A stretch of DNA of 64,000 bases from Tillandsia leiboldiana. Lineage: Eukaryota > Streptophyta > Magnoliopsida > Poales > Bromeliaceae. The notes below the pieces were generated by a model. That model was not told the DNA's origin, did not search any database, and was given only the letters and a program-made list of their open reading frames with translations. Both the position numbers and the translations under genes were made by a program. Position 1 is the first letter of the stretch, and each line of letters starts with the position of its first letter. Below are positions 45,093 through 59,087 of the stretch, piece by piece. The stretch is taken from positions 50,125,553 through 50,189,552 of the forward strand of contig CM055065.1 of NCBI GenBank assembly GCA_029204045.2. The letters run 5' to 3'.

Positions 45093-48000
45093 CTAATCAA
45101 CTTCAACCTTCTGTTTCTTCTTCTTCTTCTTCGTCTTCTTTTTCTTCTTGTAGTTCTGTAGCATTTCAATCCTCTCTAAATAAGGAGCAGAGAGTAACCA
45201 CTTACTGAAGTCGAGCTCCCCCATATTCATGTACCGAGCAATTCGACTAAACTCTCTTCTTTTATGATGGGCTAGCGAAGGTTCTCCTCCTCTCAATTTT
45301 ACATGTTTCCTTTCATGGCTTCTATCTGCTGCGTTGGTAGGAAAAGTATTGTCGGTATCATCTTCATGGGTACTAATTCCACCATGATTTCCTCCCATTT
45401 TCATGTTAACGACGTCTTCGTTGCGATGGGCATACACTATGCCTGTTAAGAGGCATCAAATTTTGCTGGTGAGCTTCATCATTTTAATATAATTTGACTC
45501 CGCTGAGAAAAATGCCATGTTAAATTAGTTGGGTCACGTAAATCAGTCGACGTATATGGTTGACAAAGTGCCCAAGTGTACAAGAAGTTCACCTACAATA
45601 ACTTGGTCCCTGCTTAACTAAATTAAATAGCAGGATCAAAGAAATAATTTCAAACAAATTCCCTCCAGAGACGGACATGTTTTAAAGGAATCTTACCCAA
45701 ATCATCCAGCGTAGCCTCGTTTTCAGCATGAGTTGCTTCCCCATAAGACTTTGAGTTTGATACCTTAGTGGCTTCGTTAGTAGTAGATTTAACATCAGTT
45801 TTCTGGCTAACTGGCACTTTATCTGTTCCACTATTCTTCCCTTGCTCCTCATGCATTTCAATGATCTCACTTGTAAAAAGCTTGTCAGACAAGTCTCGGA
45901 ACAGATTGCAAATTCCAAATAACTCTCCTTGAAACTTCTTGCAGTCCTGTAGAGTAGCACATGAATCCAATTTGTATTCAACTTACTATAAAAAAAGTAG
46001 GAAGATGATTGAGATGGAATTTTGATGTGTTCTCAGACAAATTTGATGCAATCTTATTCTAAGAAGCAATATATGCATGTAGATGAAACCTAAGCTAGTG
46101 CAATTTTAGTGCATAGTTCATGAATACTACTACCAAAGGCATCCGCAGACTAACTAATGTAAAGTGTGATCTAAATCTGGAACTGGAAGCATATTTGCAG
46201 CTTAACCTGTGCAGGTAATTTCGGCTTAGTCTAATCAATTGAAAATATATGGAATGAACATGACGCAAACAACTTCACTATAAAGGTAACCAAGAACAGA
46301 AATAAAAGGAAAACATTAAACTAAATGAAGTCTACATTACAATGACTTAAAAATTACCTGAACGCCTTCAAAGTACCGCTTTTCCACTTTCCCCGAAACA
46401 GCGATGTTGGAAAGCTGCTGTTTATACACTTGCCGTGAATAAACAAGTTCTTCAAACGAACCAGCAGCAAGTAAACGAAACACTACAACATGCCGTTTCT
46501 GTCCATAGCGAAACGATCTGTCTTGAGCTTGCAAATCTTGTGCTGGATTCCAACTTGGATCGAATATCACGACACGGTTAGCGCTCACAAGATTCACGCC
46601 TAGATTACCTGCCCGAGTTGATATTAGGAAAACCTGTGTTTAAAATGGAGCTTAGAACAGAAAAAAGGGTAATATGCATAACAAGTGCAGCATTTCATTT
46701 GAGGAGTACCTGTTTACTTGGACTTCTGTTGAACTCGTCAACAAGTGACTGGCGTGCATTCATTGGAGTTGAACCGTCGAATCGGGAAAAGCAATAGCCT
46801 TTCCGTATTAGAAACTTCTCCAGTATGTCAAGCATCCTGCAAAGAGTTTCAGTTTGAGCTATATCATAAAAGAAATGAAAGTTAAATGGTTATAGCTGCA
46901 AATTATAAAATGCAATATAGATACCAGAGAATAAATCCAAGCTACTATTACATACATATACCTGCATCTATGCATAGGACATACAGCGAACCCCATCTAT
47001 ACATTGATAATCTTTAATATATTTAGGGTTGATGACTTGGCCAAATTTCAATACGACCAACAATTCATAGTCAAACTAGTACTAACACTTAGCTTCTTGT
47101 ATGTGTTTGATTCTCTCCCCATTTACCCCTTAGCTTCTTGCATGTGTTTGATTCTCTCCCCAGTTAGCCCTTCTATTAACCAAAAAAAAAGAAGAAGCAT
47201 AAATCAATGCTCATCTTCAAAATGCTTTATCTTTCAACTGCTTCAACAAAGGCAATTACTTCTGTCCCTAGATATTAACAATTCTTGGCTCCATAAAATG
47301 AAAAGAACAGTTTAACAACAATTCAATCTAACTTAAGTGGCTATAATTTTGCTAGCAAGAGCAGGACAATACAGAAAGACATAGTTTTCCAAGCAAAAGT
47401 TTTATTTTCCAATAAAATTAATAAAGGATTCAGACGATTCAAACAATTCGACAAAGGAATACCACCTGACAGAGTAGCTGAAAAGAAGAATCTTGTCACC
47501 ACGCGAAGTCCATGACGCCAATAGCTTTTCCAATGCTCGCATTTTCCCACAATGTTCTGCATCACTAAGGCCCATGAAACTTTCACTTTTAGCACCACCG
47601 CCAACCAAGTCAACATCATCACCAAAGACAGCAGCTGCTAGTTCAGAATCCTTCTTTTGTTTATCAATTTCATCCTTAGTGTTAGGCTTTATCAGCTCCA
47701 GGTGATTGCTAATCTGTTCAAAAAGCACATCTCAATTTCTAAAATAAGAGAGTTAGCATTTGCCGGGGGAAACAAAATATGAAAGGTTTTTTTCCCTGCA
47801 TGTATGCCACTGCAAGCTGCAAAAATGTGTAAATACCTCTGCAGATCTGGCATAAGAGAGGTTTTCAAAGAATCAGAGGTGCTGTGGAGATACCAACCAA
47901 CTTTCAAGGTATTTACAGAATTTTTCTTTTTTCAAGGGTCTAAGCGTAATTACCTGCTGAAGCTTGACTAGGCAAGGAAGAACGAGGCAGAAAGGGCACA

Positions 48001-50550
48001 AAGCACAACCATCGGGGTTGTCCTTATGGAGATAAGACCAAATAATACCCTTAGGCTCAATTTTTTTACAGCACTCCACCTGAGTTAGAGGACTTCCACA
48101 GCTACAAGGAAGATCTTTATTTACAAGGCACTGTATATCAGGTTGTTGCAATAATCTCCTGTAAACACGCTTTTGTAGGTCACTCATTTTGCAGAAAACA
48201 ACGTTATCTTCTTTTCCGAGCATTAGATGCCCTATGGTCTCCTCCTTTGTCCTTCTTAATAAATATTTTCTTAGAACTGCAACAAGGTGCTTCTTCCGCT
48301 CATCAGCAATTTGAATAAATCTTTCAGGGGCGCTGAACCTCTGACCTTGCTTTAATGGCTCATCATAGAATGCTCGAAAATGTTCTCTATCTCCCAAAGA
48401 CCCAGGTGCAACCCAGTCGAACAGATTAAATAATTCTAATATCTTGTTCTGCATTATGGTCCCTGTGAGGCCATACCTTTTACGTGTTCTTATTCCTAAG
48501 CATGCTCTGTAGAGTTTAGATTTTTCATTCTTTAAACGGTGGGCTTCATCAACAATCACAATTTCCCATGAAATCTCAGATAAAATTTTGTCATGAATCC
48601 TGAAAGTGTCAAAACTAGTTACGAGTATCTCCACGCCTTGTGCTTCAATTTTATCTAGTATTAATTCCCGATTTGGCCCGTGATAAATAGCGACTGCGAA
48701 ATCCCCCCATTCAGAAAACTCATTTTCCCAGTTGCGAATTACAGTAGTGGGGCAGAGGATGAGTACTGGACCTTTATTAATACGATGGCCTTTCTTGTCT
48801 TTCAAATGGTCTCCTTGTTCTGGGTCTTTTCCCATCACAGCAGCCAAAAAGGCAATTGTTTGGATCGTCTTTCCCAAACCCCTAATTCGGAAAATGAAGT
48901 GAACAAACTGATATTTACATGATAAAGATATGTATATATCTATAAGAATGAACTATGAAGAAAGGAAGAGAAAAAATACATAAAATAGTGGGGGAATAAC
49001 AGATTTCTCAATATCTCTTTTAGTGTTTTTGGGATCCCACAGAAGGCTTGACAGTTTAATTGGAAGTAGTGATATAACAAATTATCCTCGTCGTCCTTAA
49101 CTTGTTCGATTTGCAACTAATTCCGAATGAGATTATTTAGCCATTGTATATTTTTCTACAAGTATCACGTATCTTTTGCAAAACATTCCATTTGGACATG
49201 GGTCCTTGTCTATCCATCATTTCTACCACTAATAAAGGTTTTATCATTTAGGTATCAAATCAGGTCATAGAATTATAAAAATATTGCACAAGGAAAAATC
49301 ATTAAATGTAAAAGGAGTAAAAGGAAGAGTACAAAGATATAAAACATCTTTCTCGAGGCTTACATGTCATCTCCAAGTACGCCACCATGGTTGTTCTTGT
49401 ACAAATTATACAAGAACCTCACACCATCTCTTTGATGTTCAAGGAGCCTACAATTGATTGATGCAGGAACCTACCAAAAAAAAAAGCCTAACTAGAATAA
49501 ATAATAATTTTAATAAAACCATTGAATCGAAAAACACACCCTAATACTTAAAAAATGTTATAGTTAATGATACTAGAAAAAATAGAACCACATCATGGAA
49601 TTTTTACTAGTGCATGATTTAGTCCAGAAAAATCCAATTCGGAACATCTACAATATAAAAGGCATATTGTATCAAGAATAAGATTCAGAAGTCAACTATC
49701 GAACCAGGGATTCCATCAATAACAAATAAAGATGCCAAGAAGCAAAATTGAACTTAAAACTACCAGAGGAAAGGAAAAATAATAATAATAATGAAATCCT
49801 TATTTTTCTGCAAAGATCTGATATCAGAATCTATCAAGACATGCCGCAAATTCGTAATAAGTTCCCGAATTAGTTAACATTGTCCCTCAAACAGCAGCAG
49901 AACTTAATATCCAAAAAGTAATTGAACTAGCAACAACATAAAGAAACAGTTTGCAAGAAAAGGATTAGTTCATGAATGTAGGTCCAGGAATCACAACGAA
50001 GCACAATTCTTGATTAAAAAAAAAAAAATAATTTGTTAGACAGGATAATTAATAACTAAACCCTAAATTTCCCGCAATTGTTGGCAATTTCATTGTATCG
50101 TAACCGGAAAAAGGGAAAATGAAGAAGAAGAAGAACCTGCACAATCGGATCCTCGCGGGGGGACGAGAGGACCAAGGGCTCGTAAGGCCCCCGGGCCTCA
50201 AAAGCGAAAGGCTGGGAAAGAACGGGCTCCCGATTAGGGCGAGATAGGGCGCCGTCGCCTCCACCATCGTCTTCATCTTCGTCGTCCTCGGCGTCGTCTT
50301 TGTCGCCTTCTACTTCCTCTCGTCGTCGCGGGGGCGGAGGAAGCAGAGGTGGATCGTAGGAGGAGGAGGAGGAGGAGGGGAGGTGGAGGCGTTGGAGCTG
50401 CTGAGAAAGGGAGGATTTAGGGGGTTTCCTCAGAGGAGGAAGGGATTCGAAGAGGGAGAAAGAAGAAGCGGCGGAGGCGGAGGCGTAGGAGGTGGTGGAG
50501 GTGGCGGAGGAGGAGCGGAGTAGGGTTTCTTTGAGGCGGTTTAGGGACAT
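45093..50550 (-). CDS. SNF2-family ATPase, SWI2/CHR9 (ERCC6-like), complete
   Basis: Eight exons: 50137-50550, 49364-49470, 47954-48881, 47466-47713, 46710-46836, 46358-46633, 45697-45946 and 45093-45442. They sum to exactly 2700 bp (899 aa). The order is: a Ser/Pro- and Asp/Glu-rich N-terminus; LLEHQRDGVRFLYNLYKNNH; the Walker A box DDMGLGKT (about 172-179); VDEAHRLK (about 284); LTGTIMQNKILELFNLFDW; then the C-lobe with LLFSYSVRMLDILEKFL, RFDGSTPMNARQSLV, ISTRAGNLGVNLVSANRVVI and QDRSFRYGQ. A Cys-rich insert (CSCGSPLTQVECCKK, CALCPFC) lies between the lobes. The C-terminus is a Lys-rich, NLS-like run. The layout matches plant SWITCH 2 (CHR9, At1g03750), related to ERCC6L2 and probably a DNA-translocating remodeller in nuclear DNA repair. 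No break was found. Confidence 0.95.
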
Positions 50551-50585
<35 letters not shown>

Positions 50586-51999
50586 GTTTTGGACCGTTTG
50601 ACTTTTGCTGGAGATGGTGTTATATAATCGGTATTTTTTTAAAAAAATATCATAAATATTTGGTGGAAGCAATGTCACATACATGCGTACCAATATATAA
50701 TAATATTAAATTTTATTAAAAAATTTATTTAATAAATTTTTTTAAAAAAAAAAATTTAAGTTGTGTCAATTTAAGATGCTGTATTATGCCGATAACGCAC
50801 GATAAATACGAACCATTCTTAGTTGGGGAGGAATATTATATTTCCGAAATATTGATAATTACTCTACTTCCTAGTTACTATAGGAGGTTTTGGCAAAGAC
50901 TAGCTTTAATTAAAACTAGGAAACATTTTTAAAATGGCTAAATTCCAGAAAACTCTCCTGTAATATTTCGCTTTTTCACTTTACCTCTCTGTTATTTAAA
51001 AGTCGACAATCTATCCCCTCGTAATTACCAAATTATACAATAACCCCCCGCCGTCAATTGACCGTGAGTTGACCATCAGTTTTTTTGAAAATCTAATTTT
51101 ATATACCCAAAATACTCTTGAAAAATATCCCCTTAAAAAAAAAAAAAAAAAAAAAAACTTCGGAATAGAAAAAAAAAAGAATAAAAAAAAAAAGAAAAAA
51201 AACTTCAGAATAAAAAAAAAAAAAGGGCATTTTCGTCAATTTACCATTTCCGTTACCGTCGACAATTTGATAATTACGAGTGGGTTGTCGACTTTTAAAT
51301 GACAGGAGGTAAAATAAAAAACCGGGATATGACAGAGAAATTTTTTGTAATTTAGCCTTTTAAAATTGTTTTCCATTAATGATTTGAATTAATTATGAAA
51401 ACTTAGACAATTTTAGGATAGAGACTTGACTACATTGATTAAGATTATCCTTTCTTAAATTATCTTAATGGTTTCTTTTTTAACAAGAGGAAATGGATTG
51501 CATCAAACAGCTTGAAAATTTGAGCTCCAATGCATAACAATTTTAAAAATCACCCACACTCATCATACTCCCACACAAAACTCAGTAGAGATCGAAATCA
51601 CTTTGGAGCACATTAAGCCCAAAATTCAACACAGGTTACATATTACTTATCTGCATCATTCTCAGACCGTTGATTATGAAATCGGGGGGATTGATCAGGT
51701 GCCATGCATGTAAAATAACCCCTTGATTGATCCCAACCACGCCCCCCAACTATGGCTTAGTTCGAAAGGACGGTCCTCATGGAGTTCCGATTGTTCTGGT
51801 TTACAAGACCCTACAAAAGATATTGGATTAATATGAAAAATGGATGATAGTAAATAGACATTCCGCTTTTGCTATGTTGAGAAGTTAAAATAAGTTTTTG
51901 AATCCAGAATAGCTCCTATTTAAAGCTTCTGCTTCCTCTCTATAGCAAGAAGCTGTAGAGCAGAACAACATTTCTACCAAAGCTCAAGACGGTTGTTTG
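50551..51999. other. Intergenic DNA between SWI2 and DCAF4 genes
   Basis: Holds a GA-rich leader of the SWI2 gene (50555-50583), A-rich low-complexity DNA at 51136-51225 and, nearer 51999, the probable 3' region of the DCAF4 gene. No coding region is seen. Confidence 0.5.
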
Positions 52000-52281
52000 T
52001 GTCAGATCGTTGGCGCTAACCATTAATTTCAAAAGCTCGAGCTGTTAGAAATACGCAACCAATTCACTTAAAGCGTACAGACACAGCGCCCACGGATCTC
52101 GACCGGACTCAACCCACCTGGACGTTAGGTCTATTGTTGGGCCTCTTTCCGTTAGGTCTATTGTGGACCGCAGCCCCACTCAACTTATTGGGCTCACCCA
52201 ACTCAACTTATTAGTCTCCTGGACCTATTGTCACGGGGCAGGAAATTGGACCTATTTTAATCCATAAATAAATAACCAACA
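52000..52281 (-). mobile_element. 282-bp solo LTR (TRIM family) in the DCAF4 3' UTR
   Basis: It runs TGTCAGATCGTTGGCGCTAA to AAATAACCAACA on the plus strand, the reverse of the LTR. It is flanked by GTTTG on both sides (51995-51999 and 52282-52286). It lies only 9 bp past the stop codon of the WD40 gene, so the transcript's 3' UTR or polyadenylation signal probably comes from the LTR or beyond it. Confidence 0.93.
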
Positions 52282-52290
52282 GTTTGATGA

Positions 52291-52466
52291 CTAACAAGGT
52301 AAACTGTCGCAGCTTTCAGGCCAACAAACTCTGGTGAATATGGAGTTTGCGACGTTTTCTGCGAATATCGGCTCGCTTGTCTTGACGCTCCAGATGCGCA
52401 CCACACGGTCCTCTCCACCTGGAAGAAGCATGTCCAAATTAACTTCTTGAATACTACTAACATTGC

Positions 52467-52501
<35 letters not shown>

Positions 52502-55500
52502 ATGGACCTGATAAAAGAAGTGTTTCAGATGGGTTTACAGCAAGCTGCAAATGGGTGTGGGAATTTACATGGCCCCCATAGCACTGGACTGCTCCTCTTT
52601 GAAGAAGTCGGCGATCAAAGAGCTTGATCTGTATTACGGAAAGGAAAAGAAAAAAAAAATAGCATGAAATATGCTATCACAATTAGGATCAGGATCAGAT
52701 TTGCATATAAAGGCGCAAATCTTGTTGGGTTTCAAATAGAACGGGAATATTGAACAGTTGCATCCCATATGACCCAAATTTTAAAAGAAATACAGAGTTT
52801 CACTTCATAGCTAAAGATCCCTACAGGTATTCCAAGTGCAGTAATTTTTCTATTTAAAATAAATTTCCTCATATTTAATCAATTGCTGGAACATAGACTT
52901 ACAGATCCATCCATGGAACTCCCTAAGAAGTACTGCTCATCTGATTGAAGAGAAACCAAGCTGCGTATCCATAATAAGAGATTTTTACCAAAACAAACGT
53001 CTATCCATGTAACAATGTTTCCGAACTATATAATTTACCTGCAAACAGCGGAAGGCATGTAAACAACACTTGAGGAATTCAACTTTCCATTCTTCTGTAA
53101 GAAAAAACCAAGTTGTCATCTGTAAATAAATCTGGTATTCGTACGAGAAATGGATTCGCCACTCAAAGTTGGCACACCCTGTTCTCTTTTGGCAATTGTA
53201 TGTAACTACAAAAAAGATGGAATATCAAGTCTCGAGTATGATAAGCATCTGTACAACATATTTATTAAAATGGTACCTGAATCCTTCGTTTGACAGACCT
53301 TCTATCGTTCCTTAATGAAGGTATAGGAGCTGTCCTGTGAGGACTAGGTCTTCTACCAGAAGGTTCAGCAGAAGGCTCTGATTGTTTCTGCCGAATATCA
53401 ACTGAAATGATTGCTCCATTACGATGACCACATAGAACAACATTACCCTACAGTGAGAAAAAGATTAAAAAAGTTTATCTGATACTACAAGCCAAATTAT
53501 TAGAACAGTAATTCGTATGTATTAAAGCAAAAGAGAGAGTTTGATAGACCAATCATTTACATTCGACTGTTCTGATCCATTGTGGCTTTAACCAATCGAG
53601 TAGACATAAGTAAATCGCGCTAAGCATCTGTGGTGGTTCCAGATAAAACAAAACAGGGAGGACTTCAAAAAGACCCGTCACATAAGCTGACTGTACTTTA
53701 ATACCATGGAGCTCACAGTGCAGCACATAGCTACCCTGCGGTTGCTACTTTGATTTTTCATGAAGAATTGCCACTAATACGCCATTAAAAAGGATATCAA
53801 TGTGCTATATTTTTTTAACAACACGGTGGTTAGCAGGGTACAGTGGCATACCGTTGGGAGGGTTTTAACTACTTCTATAATTGTAATTTTGTAGTGTTTC
53901 AACAAGACAAGTAATTATCACTTGCTCACATTTAGACAGCTCTCGTAAGCACTAACAAATCAAATTAGTTTGACATAGAAATGCTGTACTTTAAATAGGT
54001 ATCTAGAAAGCGCGATGCAATAAGTTTCGCTACAACAAAGTAAAAGAAAAAAATAATTAAAAAAAGGAAATAGATTCCTCTTAAGAACGATACATTAAAC
54101 ATTGAGCAACAAAAAAAAAAAAAAAAAAAAAAAAAAATTCATTAATTTTGATTTGTTTTATTACCGATGGAACATATTGCAACGAAAGAACATCACTCTT
54201 ACTACGATTCAGCCATGATACTGCTGCAGTTTCTAGATTTACCAAAGCAGATCCAACATTTGTACCTACGGAAAATGAGATGATAAGAAGTTAGCCCACT
54301 TCACTTATGCCACAAGTACCATGTTGTGGATCAACTAAAAATCTCAGTACGAGTATAGAAGCACACCTAAAACATACCCAAGTTAAAAGTCAAAAACCTG
54401 AACTCTAGATGTGAACAAGTATGCAAGGCAATGACACTAGTATGATCCAACTAGTTAAAGCTCTATTTAAAAGACACAACAGCAACAAAACCATGTGTCC
54501 AATTAATTGGGATAAGCTGCATATGCCTTTTTGTTTTCAGCTGCATCATGGGTAATATCATTCATAAAAAAGGAATTGTCATATTTTTACTTCTCTTAGT
54601 CAAATTTTTTTGGACTTCCTCTCCTAGTTAAATTTTATACGCCAAGTAGACTAATACTCTTTCTATTGCAATTCATGCTTTGCAGTACATCTGAATTCTG
54701 ATCCAGCTAGAATATCTTCTAGGAAATATCAATAACTTCGAGTATGCACAACAATGGCTCAAACCAAATTTCTAATGAGCTAAATGTGGAAAATCCCCAG
54801 AAAATGTCGCGATTTTAATTTTGCCCACGTGAAATATCAGAGCCTATAAGTTACCCCTCGAGTTATACGAGGTTATTATTTGGCCCTTCTATCAGGGATC
54901 TATTGAGGGCCAGAAGATTAAGACTATACGTATCAAAGGATCTATGCTCGGGCAGAGAAGCCAAAAGAAAACAACTAAAATATCACAATAAGGTCTTAGA
55001 ACTCACCAACTACAGCTTGTGGCCCATATGCGTAACAATCAGCCGCCCATATTGTGCTGTCGAGACAGGCAATCTCTGAAGTTCTGGTCTTGATAGGGCA
55101 AGCACATATTCTAAAATCTAAAGGCTCACTGAGATTCAGAACATTCAAAGAACCACCGGACTCTCCTGATCCAAGCGTTGTCACCATGTTTTCCAATGTC
55201 AAGAAATCCAAGTTCCAATATCATGACATACCATTGCCAAAAGTACTAGCAATAAAGCAAACAGACATACATGGAAGAGATACAAGTTAATGTCAAAAGA
55301 TGAAAATGAATGAAGAGCCCCTTGATTGCCAATCATTTTGATATGGCAATCCCCCCTCCCCCTCACCCCTCCCCCTCCCCGCCCCTGCTCCACCATAAAA
55401 AACAAAAAAAAAAACTAAGAAAAGAGTATTTCATTATTTTCAGTTAGAACCCTGTCGACTTTTCGGTTCTTTTGAATTGATTAATTTTGAATTGAGGATA

Positions 55501-58500
55501 CCACCGAAATTAACAGCTATGTTAGCTAGAGGTCATCAACTGTTAACAGAATTTGCAATTCCATCAACTGAAAAGCAGGTACAGAAATTTAATTTAATGG
55601 AATTGGCATCAAATTGACTGAATCGCCAATTTAACCAATGGAAATAACTCAAATAAAAAAGAAGCAAAAGTTGAGGGGGCGTCAATCCAAAAACATGGAC
55701 ATAGAGGGGTCTATTTCATAATTGCCTACAGTCGAGGAGGTCTCTCTCCATATTTGTTATTAACAAAAAATAATAAAGCACCAAATATGGTTTTGGATAC
55801 AGTGCATGCTGGTAGGATGAACTAGCATCAACTGGATTAGGAGATTTATTGCCAAGCTTCCTTATGCAAGATATATTGGAAGTGAAACTTGGATAGGCCG
55901 TACACCATGTACTCCAAATTGCAGAATCATATATAGCTTTTTGATTCCTTGAGGGAGACCAAATAGGCCTTATAAAGGTTTCATCACCATAACAAAAATC
56001 CGCCAAAACATTTCCAATCCCAAATAGACTGCAAAACAAAATTCCAAGAAAAGCATGCGTTAACTTAAAAAACTAGCACAAAGACTTGTATCATAATCTG
56101 TTGGTCAATTAAATAGCTTAAACAACAAAACTTTCTACTTAAACACATAGTTACTGAACTTTCTCATATATTGCAGTTCCATCCCTGGCTGTAGAGAATA
56201 AATATATAAATATTCTGAGAAACAAGAAATAGACACATTAAAGAAAAGTCAGATTTGCTATTTGATTATCAGGTATGAAACAAGAAAGTTTAGGGACTAA
56301 AGTGCTTAAGTGCGAACTTTAGGGAACATGTAGGTTGAATGAAGTAGGCCTAACAATTCCAGTTCAGGGACAGTATTAGGCTGTGCCAAGGCATTTGTTT
56401 GATGACTGGTGAATGAGAATGTATCTGAATACTCAAAAAAAACATACCACCGTAACACTGAAAAATGAAGGAAAAAGTAGAACTAAAGCAAATAGGATCT
56501 CCAACCACAAATTATTCTCCAAGAAATTAATAATATATGATGACTTCAAACGGTAGGGCTATCTAGTTAAATCTGAAAACTAAGTTGCAAACTAAACAAT
56601 TAACAAGTCACCAAACTAAAAAAATAACCTAAGTTCTTTTGATATAGCACTTAATGGAGTAAAAGGATTTATCGAAGTGTCTGCATTCAATTGATGAATA
56701 CGGTCATTGAATTGTCCTGCCTTTAAGTTGCAAAGGAGCTAAGTTTCATTTCGCTATGCATTTTGAGTATCCCATGCTCTACCACTAAAATAGAAATTCA
56801 GCATCGTAATCATCTCAAGCAGGCTCCTTTTCATGCCAACAATTTGCAAAAAGAGGCTACAACCTTGAAAGCATTTATTACCTGATGGCACCCATCATAT
56901 TACCAGCTGTTAAAAATTTTGTCTCCCTTGAGCCGCTTGGAGTTTGAACAATCCCACTCAACTGTTCTACAGCAGCATCAGCTACGTTAGTTGTGCTTTG
57001 ATAATTCCATACCTGTTGCAGATGTTAAACTAAAAATCAAGCTACACTGCGTATCAATAGACAACAATATAACAGTCGTCATGATAGAGAATGAAAAATG
57101 TAGTAAAGTCCATTATGAAAAGATAAAGAAGCTTACCCTGGAATAAATTCTAAGATATAATTACCATTGAAAATATTTTTTTGTAAATTCTAATACTTTC
57201 TCTGACTCATATTCTTCATCTAACCTGAGAATGGGATCGAGTAAGAGGGATTAAAACTAATCACTCAATGCAATTTTACTGCGAACCCCTTTAACCTAGG
57301 CCTCCCCGGGTCAACAATTCCGCCCAACTTTAGGGTTAAAAGTACACTAAAACATTTCACCCCATGCAACAATGTGTACCAAACATAGGTAATAGGAAGG
57401 GAAATGTTACAGCAGCATTTCACCTCCTTCATCCCTGTGCCAAATGGCATACGCATCTTAATTTCAAGGCTCAATGATGAACTGGTTGAATCTACAAGTC
57501 GACTAACTCAGCGAACATTCTACTTCAGTTAAATTTCAGAGTTTTCAAACTATAATTAACGCGTGAGGAAATTAGTTCATGTGTTCATCACTATTTTCAT
57601 GATAAAGCTTTGCCAGTTATATCAATCATCAACTAATTGCGTAAGAACAAATATCACTGGGTTGTGATATACTCCTTAGACAGTGCCGTTGCTACACACA
57701 AAAACCTATTCGTCAATATTATGCTGCTCTGAATAGATAAACATAGTTCATCAATACCTAAAAACTTAAGACTCTGGTACTTCACAAATATATTGCATAT
57801 TCTTCGTTATTTCAACTTCTGTTCCAATTAGATGATGTTAAATTATGATTTTGTCTATTACCACTTACCAAAAGTGAACTTCCAAGTTATGTTGCTCTCA
57901 ATAAATAAAACATAGTGCATCAATAGCCCGGTTTGTCGGATCGTTGGCGCCAACCATTAATCCCAAAAACTCGAGCTGTTAGAAATACGCAACCAATTCA
58001 CTTAAAGCGTACAGACACAGCGTCCACGGGTTTCGACCGGACTCAACACACCTGGACTTTAGATCTATTGTTGGGCCTCTTGCCGTTAGGTCTATTGTGG
58101 ACCGCAGCCCCACTCAACTTATTGGGCTCACCCAACTCAACTTATTAGTCTCCTGAGCCTATTGTCATGGAGGAGAAAGTTGGACCTATTTTAACCCATA
58201 AATAAATAGCCAACACGGTTTCTATAGTTAATATCGACTATAGCTAATAGAACAAAGGAAATGGTTTGTTGCACACATTAACCAAAATTTATGCATACCA
58301 TAGGCCGCGAAGCTTGCACCTTCTGGTACTCTTGCCTGAAACTGCATCTAGTTTTATTGGAGAAAATAAGCCCACCATGTATCTCCCTAACACGAAGAAG
58401 CTCAGAACCTTTTATTCTCTTTTTCCAGCGTGTCAACTGCACTTGATTTTTCTGCAAATACCAGAAAAAATCACATATCTCCTCACCAGATCACTCAAAA

Positions 58501-59087
58501 TTCGTACTTTTAACATGAATGAAAGAAACCCGAAAAGAAAGAGAAAAAGATTCAAATACTTCGACTCGCACTATTTACGGACCCTTTACCGAAACGACCA
58601 AGCTTAAAACTACTAGTATTTTTAATATTTCAAATTCAACACTCTCCCTCTCATCAAAGCTCGAGAGGACTTTTCAATAGGCTTAAATTATATGGAAAGA
58701 AATTCTGATTACTCGAAAACCTTAAAACTACTAGAGAAAAATGCTTAAAATATTTTGAATTCACCACAATTTGACATTGCAAAAGCTATAGTTTGCTTAT
58801 ACCTGATCCGGATCATCACGAGACGAAGAAGAAGGATCGGAGGAGGAAGAAGATGAAGGGAGAGGGCGCTTCGATCCGGGGATGGGGCCTTTGACGGGGA
58901 AGTAGCGGTTCTTCTCCGGATCGAAATAGAACCCCGGGAGATCTAAATAAGCGATTCTTCGCGTTAGGGCACAATTCAACAGCAAAAAATTTTTGGAAAA
59001 AATATAGAAAAATAGCGCAAAAATCGGAGGAAAAAGGGGGCGGAGAGGGGGAGAGTGCTAGGGTTTCGTACTCTTCGGGGGAGGCAT
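52291..59087 (-). CDS. DCAF4-like (WDR21) WD40 protein, complete
   Basis: Twelve exons: 59072-59087, 58803-58942, 58299-58451, 56882-57012, 55801-56028, 55007-55185, 54165-54265, 53277-53447, 53039-53094, 52903-52960, 52508-52628 and 52291-52418. They sum to 1482 bp (493 aa) with consistent phase. The start MPPPKNLPGFYFDPEKNRYF and KGPIPGSKR are the conserved N-terminus of DCAF4. Blades of the WD40 propeller follow: VTTLGSGESGGSLNVLNLSE, GTNVGSALVNLETAAVSWL, GNVVLCGHRNGAIISVDIRQ, YFLGSSMDGSIKLFDRRL and LLLSGGEDRVVRIWSVKT, ending WPESCDSLPC. Such proteins are substrate adaptors of CUL4-DDB1 ubiquitin ligases. All introns are GT-AG except 55186-55800, which appears U12-like with odd ends. Solo LTRs of one family lie in an intron and just after the stop. 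Confidence 0.9.
55186..55800 (-). other. Probable U12-type intron with non-canonical ends
   Basis: The frame and the family sequence (HAL joined to VTTLGSG) require this 615-bp intron. Its 5' end reads GTATCC, the core of the U12 5' splice site. Its 3' end has TTTCTTGAC, close to the U12 branch consensus TTCCTTRAY, about 12 nt before the exon. No AG precedes the exon in this span: the intron ends ...AAAACAT (GT-AT, or TG-CA if shifted by one base). Confidence 0.55.
57934..58215 (-). mobile_element. 282-bp solo LTR (TRIM family) in a DCAF4 intron
   Basis: It runs TGTCGGATCGTTGGCGCCAA to AAATAGCCAACA. CGGTT flanks both sides (57929-57933 and 58216-58220). Same length and orientation as the copy at 52000-52281. 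It lies inside the 1.3-kb intron between exons 3 and 4. Confidence 0.94.
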
